DNA of 57,583 bases from Acidovorax soli (lineage in GTDB: Bacteria > Pseudomonadota > Gammaproteobacteria > Burkholderiales > Burkholderiaceae_C), in assembly GCF_014207955.1 (NCBI RefSeq), contig NZ_JACHLK010000027.1, positions 1 through 57,583 of the forward strand, given 5' to 3'. The translations under genes were made by a program, and so were the position numbers. Below the pieces are notes generated by a model. That model did no database searches. It saw only the letters and a list, made by a program, of their open reading frames with translations, and was not told the DNA's origin. Shown here in pieces: positions 51,201 through 57,583 of this stretch (position 1 is the stretch's first letter; every line of letters starts with the position of its first letter).

Positions 51201-51325
51201 GCTACCTGGCCGTGCTGGAACGCAAGGAGACGGGGCTGGACCCCTACTCCATCGGCACCTCGCCCTACACCGAAGTGCGCCGCTGGATTTTCTGGCGCAG
51301 CGAGGACGCACCACTGCGCTGGTGA
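48230..51325 (+). CDS. Giant orphan protein with beta-rich N-terminus and beta-propeller-like C-terminus
   Basis: The 1031-residue soluble product is not recognised as a known system. Residues 85-190 look like a polymer-forming-cytoskeletal/beta-helix repeat (DIYGTTHLIVRGDLQVQHAVLGGQWLYVQGACVVAGLLWG, then LQVDGGLTARVALFTDAYPVQVAG). The middle, about residues 290-590, is unique, with Trp-rich, acid-rich blocks such as FTEEFNDWWDSDKNGDWHGDVW, and ends in a charged helix (QVEAAIQGQHEKQQAERAEARRIEAAVRLL). An acidic linker (DGESDGEEGEDPSTDDLPEDPR) precedes about 380 residues of WD40/PQQ-like blades, including MALSPDERFIAVGDQDSTHILLDAAGHPVRTL and YLHALDDEGRTLWRHHVGSSISAIEASPDGSTLLVGSYGGYLAVLERK. 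No signal peptide is visible. Element E2 follows its stop. Confidence 0.85.
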   Translation: MPSLRFVPLAEVAHLLPADSPLAERLRTAPEDFEDETAAWITGDVQWPELPLDTPLVADGGLRQLAQAQPATVALPRRAPYLVLVEGGLAIGGALTASDIYGTTHLIVRGDLQVQHAVLGGQWLYVQGACVVAGLLWGHGRHGGLQVDGGLTARVALFTDAYPVQVAGGEQVEFLLDEVRGGPSLAEFSSEIAGLVFLPEYFDGIDDGTDGIGDLLDRDRVVAAVRAGDSPVRASSDIHADLPLASDLFADEAISVANILAVVNSPIVTHKEKKAPGWFGQTDFSLCRRHVDADGDQRDDNVFITVWKTWDFYLSVEHEPTRKGLLARLSAAVLRKPIPFTEVTTLLYRGYTEGTADGWKVLDAEAPAEAREAGTKAWRGVLDYVRRAVGQSRAGYPLHHRLQAELTPRRIEQFTDIPYFTEEFNDWWDSDKNGDWHGDVWVGARQPCLHEGEPYGRALKLSWENGEARPGDDSDDAYAAYQLDIDEARSGPPRVEFQYTQRQSEAKATLPRGAVDHIARLLRLYAQVEAAIQGQHEKQQAERAEARRIEAAVRLLATPPLAPDLPDAAVFPVELMLLSEQWQNGGEGYVAAIRAHQYAMAEHAPQADGESDGEEGEDPSTDDLPEDPRKASAPTVLQLARVVNRHADEALAERFRQRFAFAPDAFVRTAAKAGQFIGPAFLLADGRMLARIGPTYSDTVHWVQIEGTALTPLPALQGLGRSADGQCFAQSDGTHITTHRGFGGPQIAQWPLPHGNEGIPESMGLVGGALGRRCDEIIPFNDGQRVLLRNPTGIYLLGASQGAQRLHPQEFDEGEDGEDDGGPYTWPKNHEDAAEGEPAGQLLSMDMLHMALSPDERFIAVGDQDSTHILLDAAGHPVRTLATQSSYPHHARFSHDGARLWFNSCHLYNGITIATAVDAADDAEGTVVDAQWRVYASATLPGQVVMGDADGYLHALDDEGRTLWRHHVGSSISAIEASPDGSTLLVGSYGGYLAVLERKETGLDPYSIGTSPYTEVRRWIFWRSEDAPLRW

Positions 51326-51351
51326 GCAGCCACGCCTGCGGCGGGCCGCTC

Positions 51352-51456
51352 ATACGGATTCGCATTCGACCGTATAACTAGGCGGGAAGCCGCAGGCAGT
51401 GCTGTAGCACGGCAAGGCGAACCAACGACGTTAGACGGTTGAAGGCGAATCCGTAT
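51352..51456. repeat. Hairpin element E2 between convergent genes
   Basis: Arms at 51352-51377 and 51431-51456 are complementary at 23 of 26 positions (ATACGGATTCG... with ...CGAATCCGTAT). They enclose GCAGGCAGTGCTGTAGCACGGCAAGGCG and CCAACGACG, alignable with the interior of E1 (35711-35786). The right arm touches the soxR stop codon. It could act as a bidirectional terminator for the orphan and soxR genes, and belongs to a dispersed family. Confidence 0.75.
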
Positions 51457-51923
51457 CAGAAATGCGGCCCCGGCCCCTCTTGCGCGAGAGCATCCTGCGC
51501 ATTGCGCAGCGGGCAGACCTTGAGCGACAGGCAGCCGCAGCCGATGCAGCCGTCGAGCTGGTCGCGCAGCGCGGTCAGCGTGCGGATGCGCTCATCGAGG
51601 TCCTCGCGCCAGCGCTCCGACAGGCGCCGCCAGTCGGCCACCGTGGGCGTGCGGCCCGAGGGCAAAGCCTGCAGGGCTTCGCCGATGGCAGCCAGCGGCA
51701 CGCCCATGCGCTGGGCGATCTTGATCACCGACACCCGGCGCAGCACCGAGCGCGGGTAGCGCCGCTGGTTGCCCGCGCTGCGCACGCTGGCGATGAGGCC
51801 GCGGGCCTCGTAGAAATGCAGGGCCGACACTGCCAGCCCGCTGCGGCGGGCCACCTCGCCCACCGACAGGTCGGCCGCCAGCTCTGCCATGGAATCGCCG
51901 TGTGCGTCGTCGTGCTGCTTCAT
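51456..51923 (-). CDS. soxR: Redox-sensitive transcriptional activator SoxR
   Basis: The 155-residue MerR-family regulator has a helix-turn-helix at about residues 19-45 (LSVGEVARRSGLAVSALHFYEARGLI), the NQRRYPRSVLRRVSVIKIAQRMGVPL segment, and the SoxR [2Fe-2S] signature C126-x2-C129-x-C131-x5-C137 (GCIGCGCLSLKVCPLR). Oxidation of the cluster by redox-cycling drugs activates the target promoter. No soxS is nearby, as usual outside enterics, where SoxR acts directly. The perfect SoxR box in the divergent gap points to the RidA-family gene as a direct target. The ATG at 51923 is chosen; the frame is open 11 residues further. Confidence 0.95.
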   Translation of the reverse strand: MKQHDDAHGDSMAELAADLSVGEVARRSGLAVSALHFYEARGLIASVRSAGNQRRYPRSVLRRVSVIKIAQRMGVPLAAIGEALQALPSGRTPTVADWRRLSERWREDLDERIRTLTALRDQLDGCIGCGCLSLKVCPLRNAQDALAQEGPGPHF

Positions 51924-51946
51924 GGCCTTGCTTTCGAAATGGGTCG

Positions 51947-51977
51947 TTGACCTCAAGTTAACTTGAGATTCGATACT
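51947..51977 (+). promoter_or_regulatory. SoxR box in a 19-bp-spacer promoter
   Basis: The perfect palindrome CTCAAGTTAACTTGAG (51952-51967) lies between -35 TTGACC (51947-51952) and -10 GATACT (51972-51977). The spacer is 19 nt, longer than the usual 17, which is the diagnostic design of MerR/SoxR-activated promoters. It drives the RidA-family gene at 52013. SoxR bound here would also sit upstream of its own gene. Confidence 0.88.
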
Positions 51978-52012
51978 AGCAGCTTGTCCAACGGATTGCA
52001 GGAAACACCCCC

Positions 52013-52468
52013 ATGCCGCAGATCGCCTCCCGCTTCACGCCATCGCACGCCGCCAGGCTGGCCCACATCAACCCCGCGGGCGTCTACGACCCGGCCCCCA
52101 ACGGCTACACCCACGTGGTGGTCGCGCCCCTGTCGGGCCGCACGGTCTATGCCTCGGGCCAGGGCGGCGAGAACCTGGCAGGCGAGCTCTCGCCCGACTT
52201 CGCCACCCAGCTCGCACAGGCCCTGGACAACATGCGCCACGTGCTCGAAGCGGCCGGCGCCACCGTGCACGATGTGGCGCGGCTCACGCTGCTGGTTGTG
52301 GACCACAGCGAGGCCCGCCTGGCCCTGTGGACCGAGGCGGCACGCCGGGTCTGGGGCGACGACGCCCCCACGCCCGCCTGCACGCTGATCCCCGTGCCGC
52401 GCCTGGCACTGGACGGCATGCTGGTCGAAGTGGAGGCCACGGCCGTGGTCACGGCGGCGCAGCCATGA
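52013..52468 (+). CDS. RidA/YjgF-family protein, likely SoxR-regulated
   Basis: The 151-residue product has the RidA trimer fold elements: INPAGVYDPAPNGYTHVVVAPLSGRTVYASGQGG, then FATQLAQALDNMRHVLEAAGATVHDVARLTLLVVD. The family ending PxxTLIPVPRLALDGMLVEVEATAVV is present. In true RidA imine deaminases an Arg stands in the PAR(T/S) motif; here the motif reads PACTLIPV, so the catalytic Arg is missing and 2-aminoacrylate deamination is doubtful. The product may act on another electrophile or as a chaperone, as proposed for other Rid subgroups. Control by SoxR would tie it to redox-cycling stress. Confidence 0.88.
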   Translation: MPQIASRFTPSHAARLAHINPAGVYDPAPNGYTHVVVAPLSGRTVYASGQGGENLAGELSPDFATQLAQALDNMRHVLEAAGATVHDVARLTLLVVDHSEARLALWTEAARRVWGDDAPTPACTLIPVPRLALDGMLVEVEATAVVTAAQP

Positions 52469-52580
52469 GGCGCTGCGCCAGCCGGCCCTGAAAAGAGCTG
52501 CGCACTGCCATGCCGGACACCCGGTTGTGGCGTACCATGCGGTGCAACGCTCCCATCCGGAGCCCCAACCAGGAGGACCC

Positions 52581-52724
52581 ATGGCCAAAGGCGACCAGCG
52601 CAGCAACAAGATGACCAAGAAGCCCAAGAAGGACACGTCGATCCCGAAGGAGTCGCACGGCTCCGACCGGCCCGTGCCGCCCGTGACGGCCGTGATCCCG
52701 CGCGGCAAGGACAAGAACAAGTAG
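52581..52724 (+). CDS. Small, very basic conserved protein
   Basis: The 47-residue product (MAKGDQRSNKMTKKPKKDTS...) is rich in Lys, Asp and Ser. A strong AGGAGGA lies 9 nt before the ATG, and the strong terminator at 52759 follows, so it looks like a genuine, well-expressed small gene. Similar MAKGxxRSNKExKKPK proteins are widespread among proteobacteria without known function. It may bind nucleic acid, but this is only a charge-based guess. Confidence 0.78.
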   Translation: MAKGDQRSNKMTKKPKKDTSIPKESHGSDRPVPPVTAVIPRGKDKNK

Positions 52725-52758
52725 GCCGGACCGCGCTCCCTGCCGTACCGAACAAAGA

Positions 52759-52797
52759 ACAGCCCCCGCTGCACCGTGCAGCGGGGGCTGTTTTATT
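52759..52797 (+). terminator. Strong intrinsic terminator
   Basis: ACAGCCCCCGCTGCA and TGCAGCGGGGGCTGT form a perfect 15-bp GC-rich stem with a 3-nt loop, followed by TTTTATT. It ends the transcript of the 47-residue protein. Its A-run (AACAAAGAA) on the other side lets it also work for the minus-strand gene ending at 52804. Confidence 0.93.
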
Positions 52798-52803
52798 GGC
52801 GTA

Positions 52804-55095
52804 TCAGACCAGGGGGCCGGGCGACAGCCGGGCCAGCCAGTCCTCCTGCGGCTCGGGCCGGCCGTAGAGATAGCCCTGGTAGAGGATGTCGGGCGCGCGC
52901 TGGCGCAGGAAGTCGGCCTGGGCCCGGGTCTCCACGCCCTCGGCCACCACGCGCAGGCCGAAGTGGCTGGCCACCGACAGGATGGCCTGCACCAGCACAC
53001 CATCGTCGGCACTGGTGGGCGCGTCGTGCACGAAGGAGCGATCGATCTTGATCTCGTGGATGGGCAGGCGCTTGAGGTAGGCCAGCGAAGAGTAGCCGGT
53101 GCCGAAATCGTCCAGCGACATCTCCACCCCCAGCGCAGCGAGTTCGCGCATCTTGCCCACGGCGTCGTCGAAGTCGTCGATCACCAGGCCTTCGGTGACC
53201 TCCAGCGTGAGCAGCCGCGGGTCGGCCCGGGTGGATTCGAGCAGCGCGCGCAGCTGCGGCACGAAATGGGCCTGGCGGAACTGGCGCGCACTGAGGTTGA
53301 CCGACAGGCGCAGGCGCTGCTCGCGCATCACGGGCAGGGCCAGCAGCGCGCACGACTGGGCCAGCACCCAGTTGCCCAGGCCCACGATCAGGTCGGACTC
53401 TTCGGCGATGGGAATGAAGGCCCCTGGTGCCAGCAGGCCATCGCGCGGATGCTGCCAGCGCACCAGCACCTCGGCCCCGGTGAGCTGGCCCTGTGCATCC
53501 ACCTGCGATTGCAGGAACAGCCGCAGCTCGTCGCCCGCGATGGCGTGGCGCAGCGTGCGCTCGACCTGGAAGCGCTGCTCCGCCGCCTCGCCCATGCCCT
53601 GCTCGAAGAAGGCCGAGCGCCCGCCCCCCGCCTGCTTGGCCCGGTGCAGCGCCGTGCCCGCACGGCGCAGCGCCTCCTGGGGCGAATCGGCCGGGCTCTG
53701 CGGGTACAGCGTGATGCCGATGCTGGCACCGAGCTGGGCCTCGTCGGCATAGCCCTCCAGCCTGAGCGGCTGCAACAGCAGGGCCTGCACCTGCTCGGCA
53801 AAGGCCAGCGCCCGGCGGCTGGCCTGGGGCGGCTGGTTGGCCAGGTCGTGCAGCACGATGGCGAACTCGTCGCCGGCCACGCGCACCAGCAAGCCCTGGT
53901 CGGGCAGCAGTTCGGACAGGCGCAGCGCCACGGCGCACAGCAGCCGGTCGCCCATCTCGCTGCCGCGCGCATCGTTGAAGGTGGTGAAGCGGTCCAGGTC
54001 GAGCAGCACCAGCGCATGCAAGGCGCCCGGCGCATTCGACGCGCGCCCCGAGCGCCACTGCAGGGCCGACAGGCGGTCCATCAGCATGGTGCGGTTGGGC
54101 AGGCTGGTCAGGCCGTCGAAATGGGACAGGCGGTGGATCTCGTCGGCCGCGCGCTTGCGCTCGGTGATGTCCTGCTTGAGCTCCACATAGTGGGTGATGT
54201 GCCCGTCGGACTGGCGGATGGGCGCCACCACCACGGCCTCGATCACCTCGGCCCCGTCCTTGCGGCGGTTGACCTGCTCACCGCCCCAGTTCTCGCCGCG
54301 CGCCAGCGTGTCGCGCAGGCCCAGGCGCTGCGCCGGCGCCATGCCATTGCTGGAGACGCGCGCAGAGGGCTGGCCCAGCACCTCGTCGCGCGCATAGCCC
54401 ATGCGGGCCAGGAAGGCGGCGTTGACGTACTCGATGCGCCCGGACAGGTCGGTGATGACGATGCTCTCGGGGCTCTGCTCCACGGCGCGCAGCAGCTTGC
54501 GCAGTTCGGCCTCGCTGGCCGCCAGGCTGGAGGCCGTGTGCTGCGCCTCCTGCACGCGGCGCAGGTAGCTGCGGCGCGACAGCAGCGTGGCGGCGGCCGT
54601 GACGGACAGGATGCCCGTGAGGTAGGCCAGGTAGGCCATGCGGTTGCCATAGCGCGCATCGGGCAGCATGCCGCGCAGGTCGGCCCACAGGAAGAACAGC
54701 ATCAGCACGCCCGTGCAGCCCGTGAGCCACAGCGTGGCACGCGCCCCCAGGACCCAGCCGGCAAACACGATGAGCACCGGGAAGTTGAGCAGGTTGGGCC
54801 CGCGCAGCCCGCCATTGCTGGCCGCCACCAGCGCCACGACGCCCCACACCCCCCAGACCAGCACCAGCGCCGCCTGGTGCCAGCGCCCCATGCGCCCCAG
54901 CGCCACAGACAGGGCGCCCATGGCGCCGGCGCCCAGGTTGAGCAGCACATGCGTCCAGGACAGAGGGGTATCGAGCAGCAGCAGCGCCGCGATCAGGGTG
55001 CCGGTGACCGCGACCACCCAGGCACCTGCGCGCACCAGTTGCTGCCTGGTGGCGTCGTCCTGGTCCGAGGGCAGCAGGTGGGCAACAGCGTGCAT
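52804..55095 (-). CDS. Membrane PAS-GGDEF-EAL protein (cyclic-di-GMP signalling)
   Basis: The 763-residue product has about five to six helices (residues 24-175) with short loops, a PAS domain with PAC (about 195-315), a GGDEF domain (about 318-490) and an EAL domain (about 505-750). The GGDEF motif reads AGDEF (VRVAGDEFAIVL), with the DLDRFTTFND metal region intact. The EAL signature reads EVL (GAEVLVRWQHP), but the downstream catalytic elements are all present: SVNLSARQF, LEVTEG, LDDFGTGYSS and IKIDRSFV. The phosphodiesterase could therefore be active; the cyclase is doubtful but possible. It would adjust c-di-GMP and thus motility, relevant to a strain with a peptidase flagellin. The ATG at 55095 is used; a TTG three codons upstream is possible. 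Confidence 0.9.
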   Translation of the reverse strand: MHAVAHLLPSDQDDATRQQLVRAGAWVVAVTGTLIAALLLLDTPLSWTHVLLNLGAGAMGALSVALGRMGRWHQAALVLVWGVWGVVALVAASNGGLRGPNLLNFPVLIVFAGWVLGARATLWLTGCTGVLMLFFLWADLRGMLPDARYGNRMAYLAYLTGILSVTAAATLLSRRSYLRRVQEAQHTASSLAASEAELRKLLRAVEQSPESIVITDLSGRIEYVNAAFLARMGYARDEVLGQPSARVSSNGMAPAQRLGLRDTLARGENWGGEQVNRRKDGAEVIEAVVVAPIRQSDGHITHYVELKQDITERKRAADEIHRLSHFDGLTSLPNRTMLMDRLSALQWRSGRASNAPGALHALVLLDLDRFTTFNDARGSEMGDRLLCAVALRLSELLPDQGLLVRVAGDEFAIVLHDLANQPPQASRRALAFAEQVQALLLQPLRLEGYADEAQLGASIGITLYPQSPADSPQEALRRAGTALHRAKQAGGGRSAFFEQGMGEAAEQRFQVERTLRHAIAGDELRLFLQSQVDAQGQLTGAEVLVRWQHPRDGLLAPGAFIPIAEESDLIVGLGNWVLAQSCALLALPVMREQRLRLSVNLSARQFRQAHFVPQLRALLESTRADPRLLTLEVTEGLVIDDFDDAVGKMRELAALGVEMSLDDFGTGYSSLAYLKRLPIHEIKIDRSFVHDAPTSADDGVLVQAILSVASHFGLRVVAEGVETRAQADFLRQRAPDILYQGYLYGRPEPQEDWLARLSPGPLV

Positions 55096-55247
55096 GGTCG
55101 TCAAAGCGGTGGCAGCCGATGGTGTGGCATGGTAACGCGATACACCGCGTCTATCGAGTGCTCAATTGCCACAGCCGGCCCCAAGCACCCGCCAGCCCTG
55201 GCGGCCGCCAGCACCCGGGGCGCCATGCGGGGGGAACCCGCTCCTGG

Positions 55248-56228
55248 CTATCCGGCTTCGCCGTCGTCGTCCCCGCCATGGGGTTCGCGCACGCCCGAGC
55301 CCTTGCCCCGGGCCTTGGCGCGTGCATCCTTCTTGGCCTGGCGCTTGGCATCCTCGACCAGGCCGGCGGCCCGCCAGGCCTCGAACTGCTCGGGCGTCTC
55401 CAGGGTGATGCGCCCCAGGATGGCGGTGCGAAAGTCGGTCATCACGATCTCGGCCGTCTTTTGCAGGTTCACCCGGCCACCGCCCAGCATGGCACCGCGC
55501 TTTCTGCCGATGGCTTCGAGCAGCTCATCGTCCTGCATGGTCGCCACCGCGCCCACGGGCAGGCCGAGCTTGTAGCGCGCCTCCAGCTCGGGCACATAGT
55601 GCCGCTGCAGGCGGCGCAGCAGTTCCAGCGCCACCAGTTCCTCGTCGTAGGCATTGCGGCCCACGGCGCCGCTGGCGGCCAGGTTGTAGCCGCTCTCGGG
55701 CACGATGATGCGCGGCCACAGCATGCCGGGCGTGTCCCAGAGGTAGAAGTCGTCGGCCAGCGTGATGCGCTGCTCGATCTTGGTGATGCCGGCCTCGTCG
55801 CCGGTCTTGGCCTGGCGCTTGTTGGTCAGGGTGTTGATCAAGGTGGACTTGCCCACATTGGGCACGCCGCAGATCAGCACACGCATGGGCTTGGCCATGC
55901 CGCCCCGGTTGGGCGCCAGGCGGTGGCAGCCGTCGATGAGCTTGCGCGCGGGCGCAGCCTCCGAGGCATCGAGCGGAATCGCCGCGGTATCGCTCTGGGC
56001 GTTGTACCAGTCGAGCCACAGCGCCGTGCGCGCGGCATCGGCCACGTCCTGCTTGTTGAGCACCTTGAGCGTGGGCTTGTGGCCCGTGAGCTCGGCCAGC
56101 AGCGGGTTGGCGCTGGAGCCGGGCAGGCGCGCGTCCAGCACCTCGATCACCACATCAATGTCCTTGATGCGTTCGGTGATGGCTTTCTTGGTCAGGTGCA
56201 TGTGACCGGGGAACCACTGGATGGCCAT
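55248..56228 (-). CDS. rbgA: Circularly permuted GTPase, RbgA/YlqF type (ribosome assembly)
   Basis: The 326-residue product begins MAIQWFPGHMHLTKKAITERIKDIDVVIEVLDARLPGSSANP, typical of YlqF/RbgA. The GTPase motifs occur in permuted order: G4 NKQD at 58-61, then G1 GVPNVGKST at 121-129 and G3 DTPG at 165-168. The RNA-binding C-terminal domain follows, ending in a basic, then acidic tail (AKRQAKKDARAKARGKGSG). RbgA acts late in assembly of the 50S subunit. The ATG at 56228 is fixed by the conserved N-terminus. Confidence 0.92.
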   Translation of the reverse strand: MAIQWFPGHMHLTKKAITERIKDIDVVIEVLDARLPGSSANPLLAELTGHKPTLKVLNKQDVADAARTALWLDWYNAQSDTAAIPLDASEAAPARKLIDGCHRLAPNRGGMAKPMRVLICGVPNVGKSTLINTLTNKRQAKTGDEAGITKIEQRITLADDFYLWDTPGMLWPRIIVPESGYNLAASGAVGRNAYDEELVALELLRRLQRHYVPELEARYKLGLPVGAVATMQDDELLEAIGRKRGAMLGGGRVNLQKTAEIVMTDFRTAILGRITLETPEQFEAWRAAGLVEDAKRQAKKDARAKARGKGSGVREPHGGDDDGEAG

Positions 56229-56327
56229 GCGGGGGTACTTTCTTGTGTTTCTATGCGGAATCAGGGTGGGAAGGATAATCGGGCTGGGGCCCCGCCGACT
56301 TTTGGGCCCATTTTTCTGTCCTTCGCC

Positions 56328-56573
56328 ATGCCAACCAACGACAACAACACCCCGCGCAATTCCCAGCAGGCCAAGGCCGACAAGGAGATGCTTTTCAAGG
56401 GCATCACCTGCGCCCTCATCGGGCTGGTGATCCTGCTGGCGCCCTACGTGGCGCGCTCGGGTGGCGTGCGCGACTTGATGGCCCAGGCCACGCTGGTGGG
56501 CTGGTTCGCTCTGGTGCTGGGCGGGGCCTTCATCGTGAACTACCTGCTGCGCCGGGCCAGGCGCCAGCGCTGA
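56328..56573 (+). CDS. Small inner-membrane protein
   Basis: The 81-residue product has a hydrophilic Asn-rich start (MPTNDNNTPRNSQQAKADKEML) and two helices (FKGITCALIGLVILLAPYVA and ATLVGWFALVLGGAFIVNYLL), ending in RRARRQR. The sequence is compatible with a short conserved membrane protein seen in Comamonadaceae. Its stop TGA overlaps the ATG of the next gene by one base (TGATG), so the two are translationally coupled. Confidence 0.7.
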   Translation: MPTNDNNTPRNSQQAKADKEMLFKGITCALIGLVILLAPYVARSGGVRDLMAQATLVGWFALVLGGAFIVNYLLRRARRQR

Positions 56574-56788
56574 TGGGCGCCGGCACGCTGCACGTGGCCC
56601 CGGTCGATGCGGCCCGGGCGATGTTCGCACAGGTGCAGCAGCAGGCTGCGGCGGTGGGCATCACCCTGCGCGAGCCCCCGCCGGAGCCTACCAGTTGTTG
56701 TGGGCGGGGGTGCAATGGGTGTGTGTGGGAGGGTTTTTTTGCTGCTGCTGACTACTGGCGCGAGGAGGCGTTGTTGCAGTTGGGGTGA
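56573..56788 (+). CDS. Oxidoreductase-like (PF09791-type) small protein
   Basis: The 71-residue product ends in REPPPEPTSCCGRGCNGCVWEGFFAAADYWREEALL, the cysteine motif of the oxidoreductase-like N-terminal domain family (CCGxGCxxCVW). The motif may bind metal or an Fe-S cluster; the role is not established. It overlaps the upstream stop by one base. From about 56690 the gene becomes G/T-rich (TGT, TTG, GCT, TTT codons), as truC does at its 3' end, and an LIR element follows. Confidence 0.75.
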   Translation: MGAGTLHVAPVDAARAMFAQVQQQAAAVGITLREPPPEPTSCCGRGCNGCVWEGFFAAADYWREEALLQLG

Positions 56789-56850
56789 TGGCGTTGTTAC
56801 TGTCCAAGTGTTCCAGCGGCCTGGGTTTGTAGTGACTGCATGCTTTCATT

Positions 56851-57490
56851 GAGGGCGGGAGCCGGGGTATGCGCCCGGCGGCGCACCTACTGTTCTTTTG
56901 CTTCGCCAAAAGAAAGTAGGCAAAGAAAAGGCGACCCCGCTGCCCGTGTCCCTTCGCTTCGCTACGGGCAGCCTGCGATGCTCGAAGCTGGGGTGCGCCT
57001 CGGAACTCGCTTCGTTCTTCGAACTCCGCTCAAACATCTGCGGCGAATCAGATGACGAAGCGTGTGTGTCCTGCGGCACACACGCCACCCCAGCTTCTGC
57101 GCTTCTCGGCACGGTCAGAAGGGGGTGGATACCAATACGGGCCATTGCTTCGCTCGGCCCCATTGCGCCTCGCTGCGCTGCAGCGTCGGCAGCGCGCAGC
57201 GCGTAACCGACACCCGGCGCAGCTGCGAAAGCAGCAGCCGTCTTTGACCCCGCGCCCCACCCCTTCTGGCTGCGCCGAGAAGCGCAGGAGCTGGGGTGGG
57301 CGTGTGTGCCGAAGGACACACACGCTTCGTTGTCTGGCTCGTCGATGCTGTCTGAGCGGAGTTCGAAGAACGAAGCGAGTTCATCGACGTCCACCCCAGA
57401 TCCGAGCATCGCAGGCTGCCCCCATTCGCCCGACAGGGCGAATGGGGGACGCAGACTGGGGGGTCGCCTTTTCTTTGCCTTCTTTCTTTT
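56851..57490. repeat. Long-inverted-repeat (LIR) element, second copy, truncated on the right
   Basis: This copy follows the same order as 19141-19876, including GAACGAAGCGAG blocks, GTGTGTGTCC...GGACACACAC, GCAGCGCGCAGCGCGTAACC and gacgcagactgggg. Its right arm stops around 57490 within the CTTT-rich hairpin, where other sequence begins. Inner parts are well conserved with the first copy. The 62 bp before it (56789-56850) are G/T-rich and gene-free. Confidence 0.85.
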
Positions 57491-57508
57491 GGAGGGTGTA
57501 GAAGAAAC

Positions 57509-57583
57509 CTATTTGAGCCGCCCCAAGAGCATGCGGGCCTGCGCCAGCCAGACCCACGCTGCAGCGTAGAACGGCTTGCGCTC
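57509..57583 (-). CDS. 3' end of a minus-strand gene leaving the window
   Basis: On the minus strand the last 75 bases read as 24 codons and a TAG stop, ending YAAAWVWLAQARMLLGRLK. The frame is open to the window edge and has normal G/C third positions. Too little is visible to identify it. Confidence 0.4.
   Translation of the reverse strand, partial: ERKPFYAAAWVWLAQARMLLGRLK

Noticed and set aside
52963..55575. 870-codon open frame on the plus strand opposite the GGDEF-EAL gene
   Set aside because: Antisense shadow. The opposite strand encodes conserved signalling domains.
56898..57569. Short frames on both strands of the second LIR copy
   Set aside because: Same reason: no conserved frame, no ribosome binding site, Arg/Pro/Ala-rich nonsense translations.
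1..57583. tRNA, rRNA, riboswitch, prophage or replication origin
   Set aside because: No cloverleaf with CCA-type ends, rRNA-like block, known riboswitch core, phage gene set or DnaA-box cluster was recognised by eye. Weak structured RNAs cannot be excluded without a covariance search.

Overview
The window is high-GC chromosomal DNA from a betaproteobacterium, most likely Comamonadaceae (Acidovorax/Comamonas-like). The evidence is two Bug-type tripartite tricarboxylate receptors, three FCD-type and one UTRA-type GntR regulators, Liv-type and polar amino acid ABC transporters, a DUF1800/DUF1501 pair, and interspersed non-coding repeats of a kind I recall from that family. No rRNA, tRNA, CRISPR array, integrase or transposase was seen. 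The genus is an inference.

Layout. 1-0.17 kb: right end of a long-inverted-repeat (LIR) element. 0.2-3.5 kb: RluE-like pseudouridine synthase, then a GntR-Bug-amidohydrolase unit. 3.8-8.7 kb: lipoprotein, membrane Sel1 protein, divergent MurA-like enzyme, exported hypothetical, SNase-like nuclease. 8.7-10.5 kb: a lone flagellin with an HExxH metallopeptidase insert (flagellinolysin type) behind a near-consensus sigma-28 promoter. 10.6-19 kb: MFS exporter, DUF1800/DUF1501, DHH phosphoesterase, TerB-like, ankyrin and Sel1 proteins, GFA-like protein, TruC. 19.08-19.88 kb: full LIR element. 20-23 kb: MgtC-like, EamA transporter, small protein, second copy of a structured 3' repeat, DUF924. 23-30.2 kb: hydratase, Bug receptor and aminotransferase, divergent from a GntR regulator and a giant FAD/Fe-S dehydrogenase, with three TTGCATGC sites between. 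30.2-37.9 kb: proC, Liv ABC transporter with a binding protein at each end, and a divergent GntR. 38-42.9 kb: gamma-glutamylcyclotransferase-like protein, polar amino acid ABC transporter, VOC protein and GntR, preceded by an NtrC-like site, a sigma-54 promoter and TTCGTATACGAA palindromes. 42.9-48 kb: EamA transporter, serine hydrolase and a fragment of a second one, small unknowns, an AstE/aspartoacylase-like enzyme. 48.2-51.3 kb: a 1031-residue orphan with a predicted beta-rich N-terminus and a beta-propeller-like C-terminus. 51.4-52.8 kb: soxR and a divergent RidA-family gene sharing a SoxR box, a 47-residue protein and a strong terminator. 52.8-56.8 kb: PAS-GGDEF-EAL protein, RbgA/YlqF-type GTPase and two small genes. 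56.85-57.49 kb: second LIR copy, then the 3' end of a minus-strand gene that leaves the window.

How the genes fit together. Much of the window is uptake and catabolism of carboxylates and amino acids, each unit with its own GntR-family regulator and visible candidate operators. The clearest regulatory readings are sigma-28 for the flagellin, SoxR for the RidA gene (19-bp spacer over a perfect palindrome), and sigma-54/NtrC for the amino acid ABC cluster.

The most unusual features are non-coding. These are the LIR elements (arms about 300-350 nt) whose flanks are G/T-rich on the left and A/C-rich on the right, even inside coding sequence; a 226-229-bp multi-hairpin repeat starting exactly 4 nt after a stop codon in both copies; and a hairpin family found twice beside stop codons.
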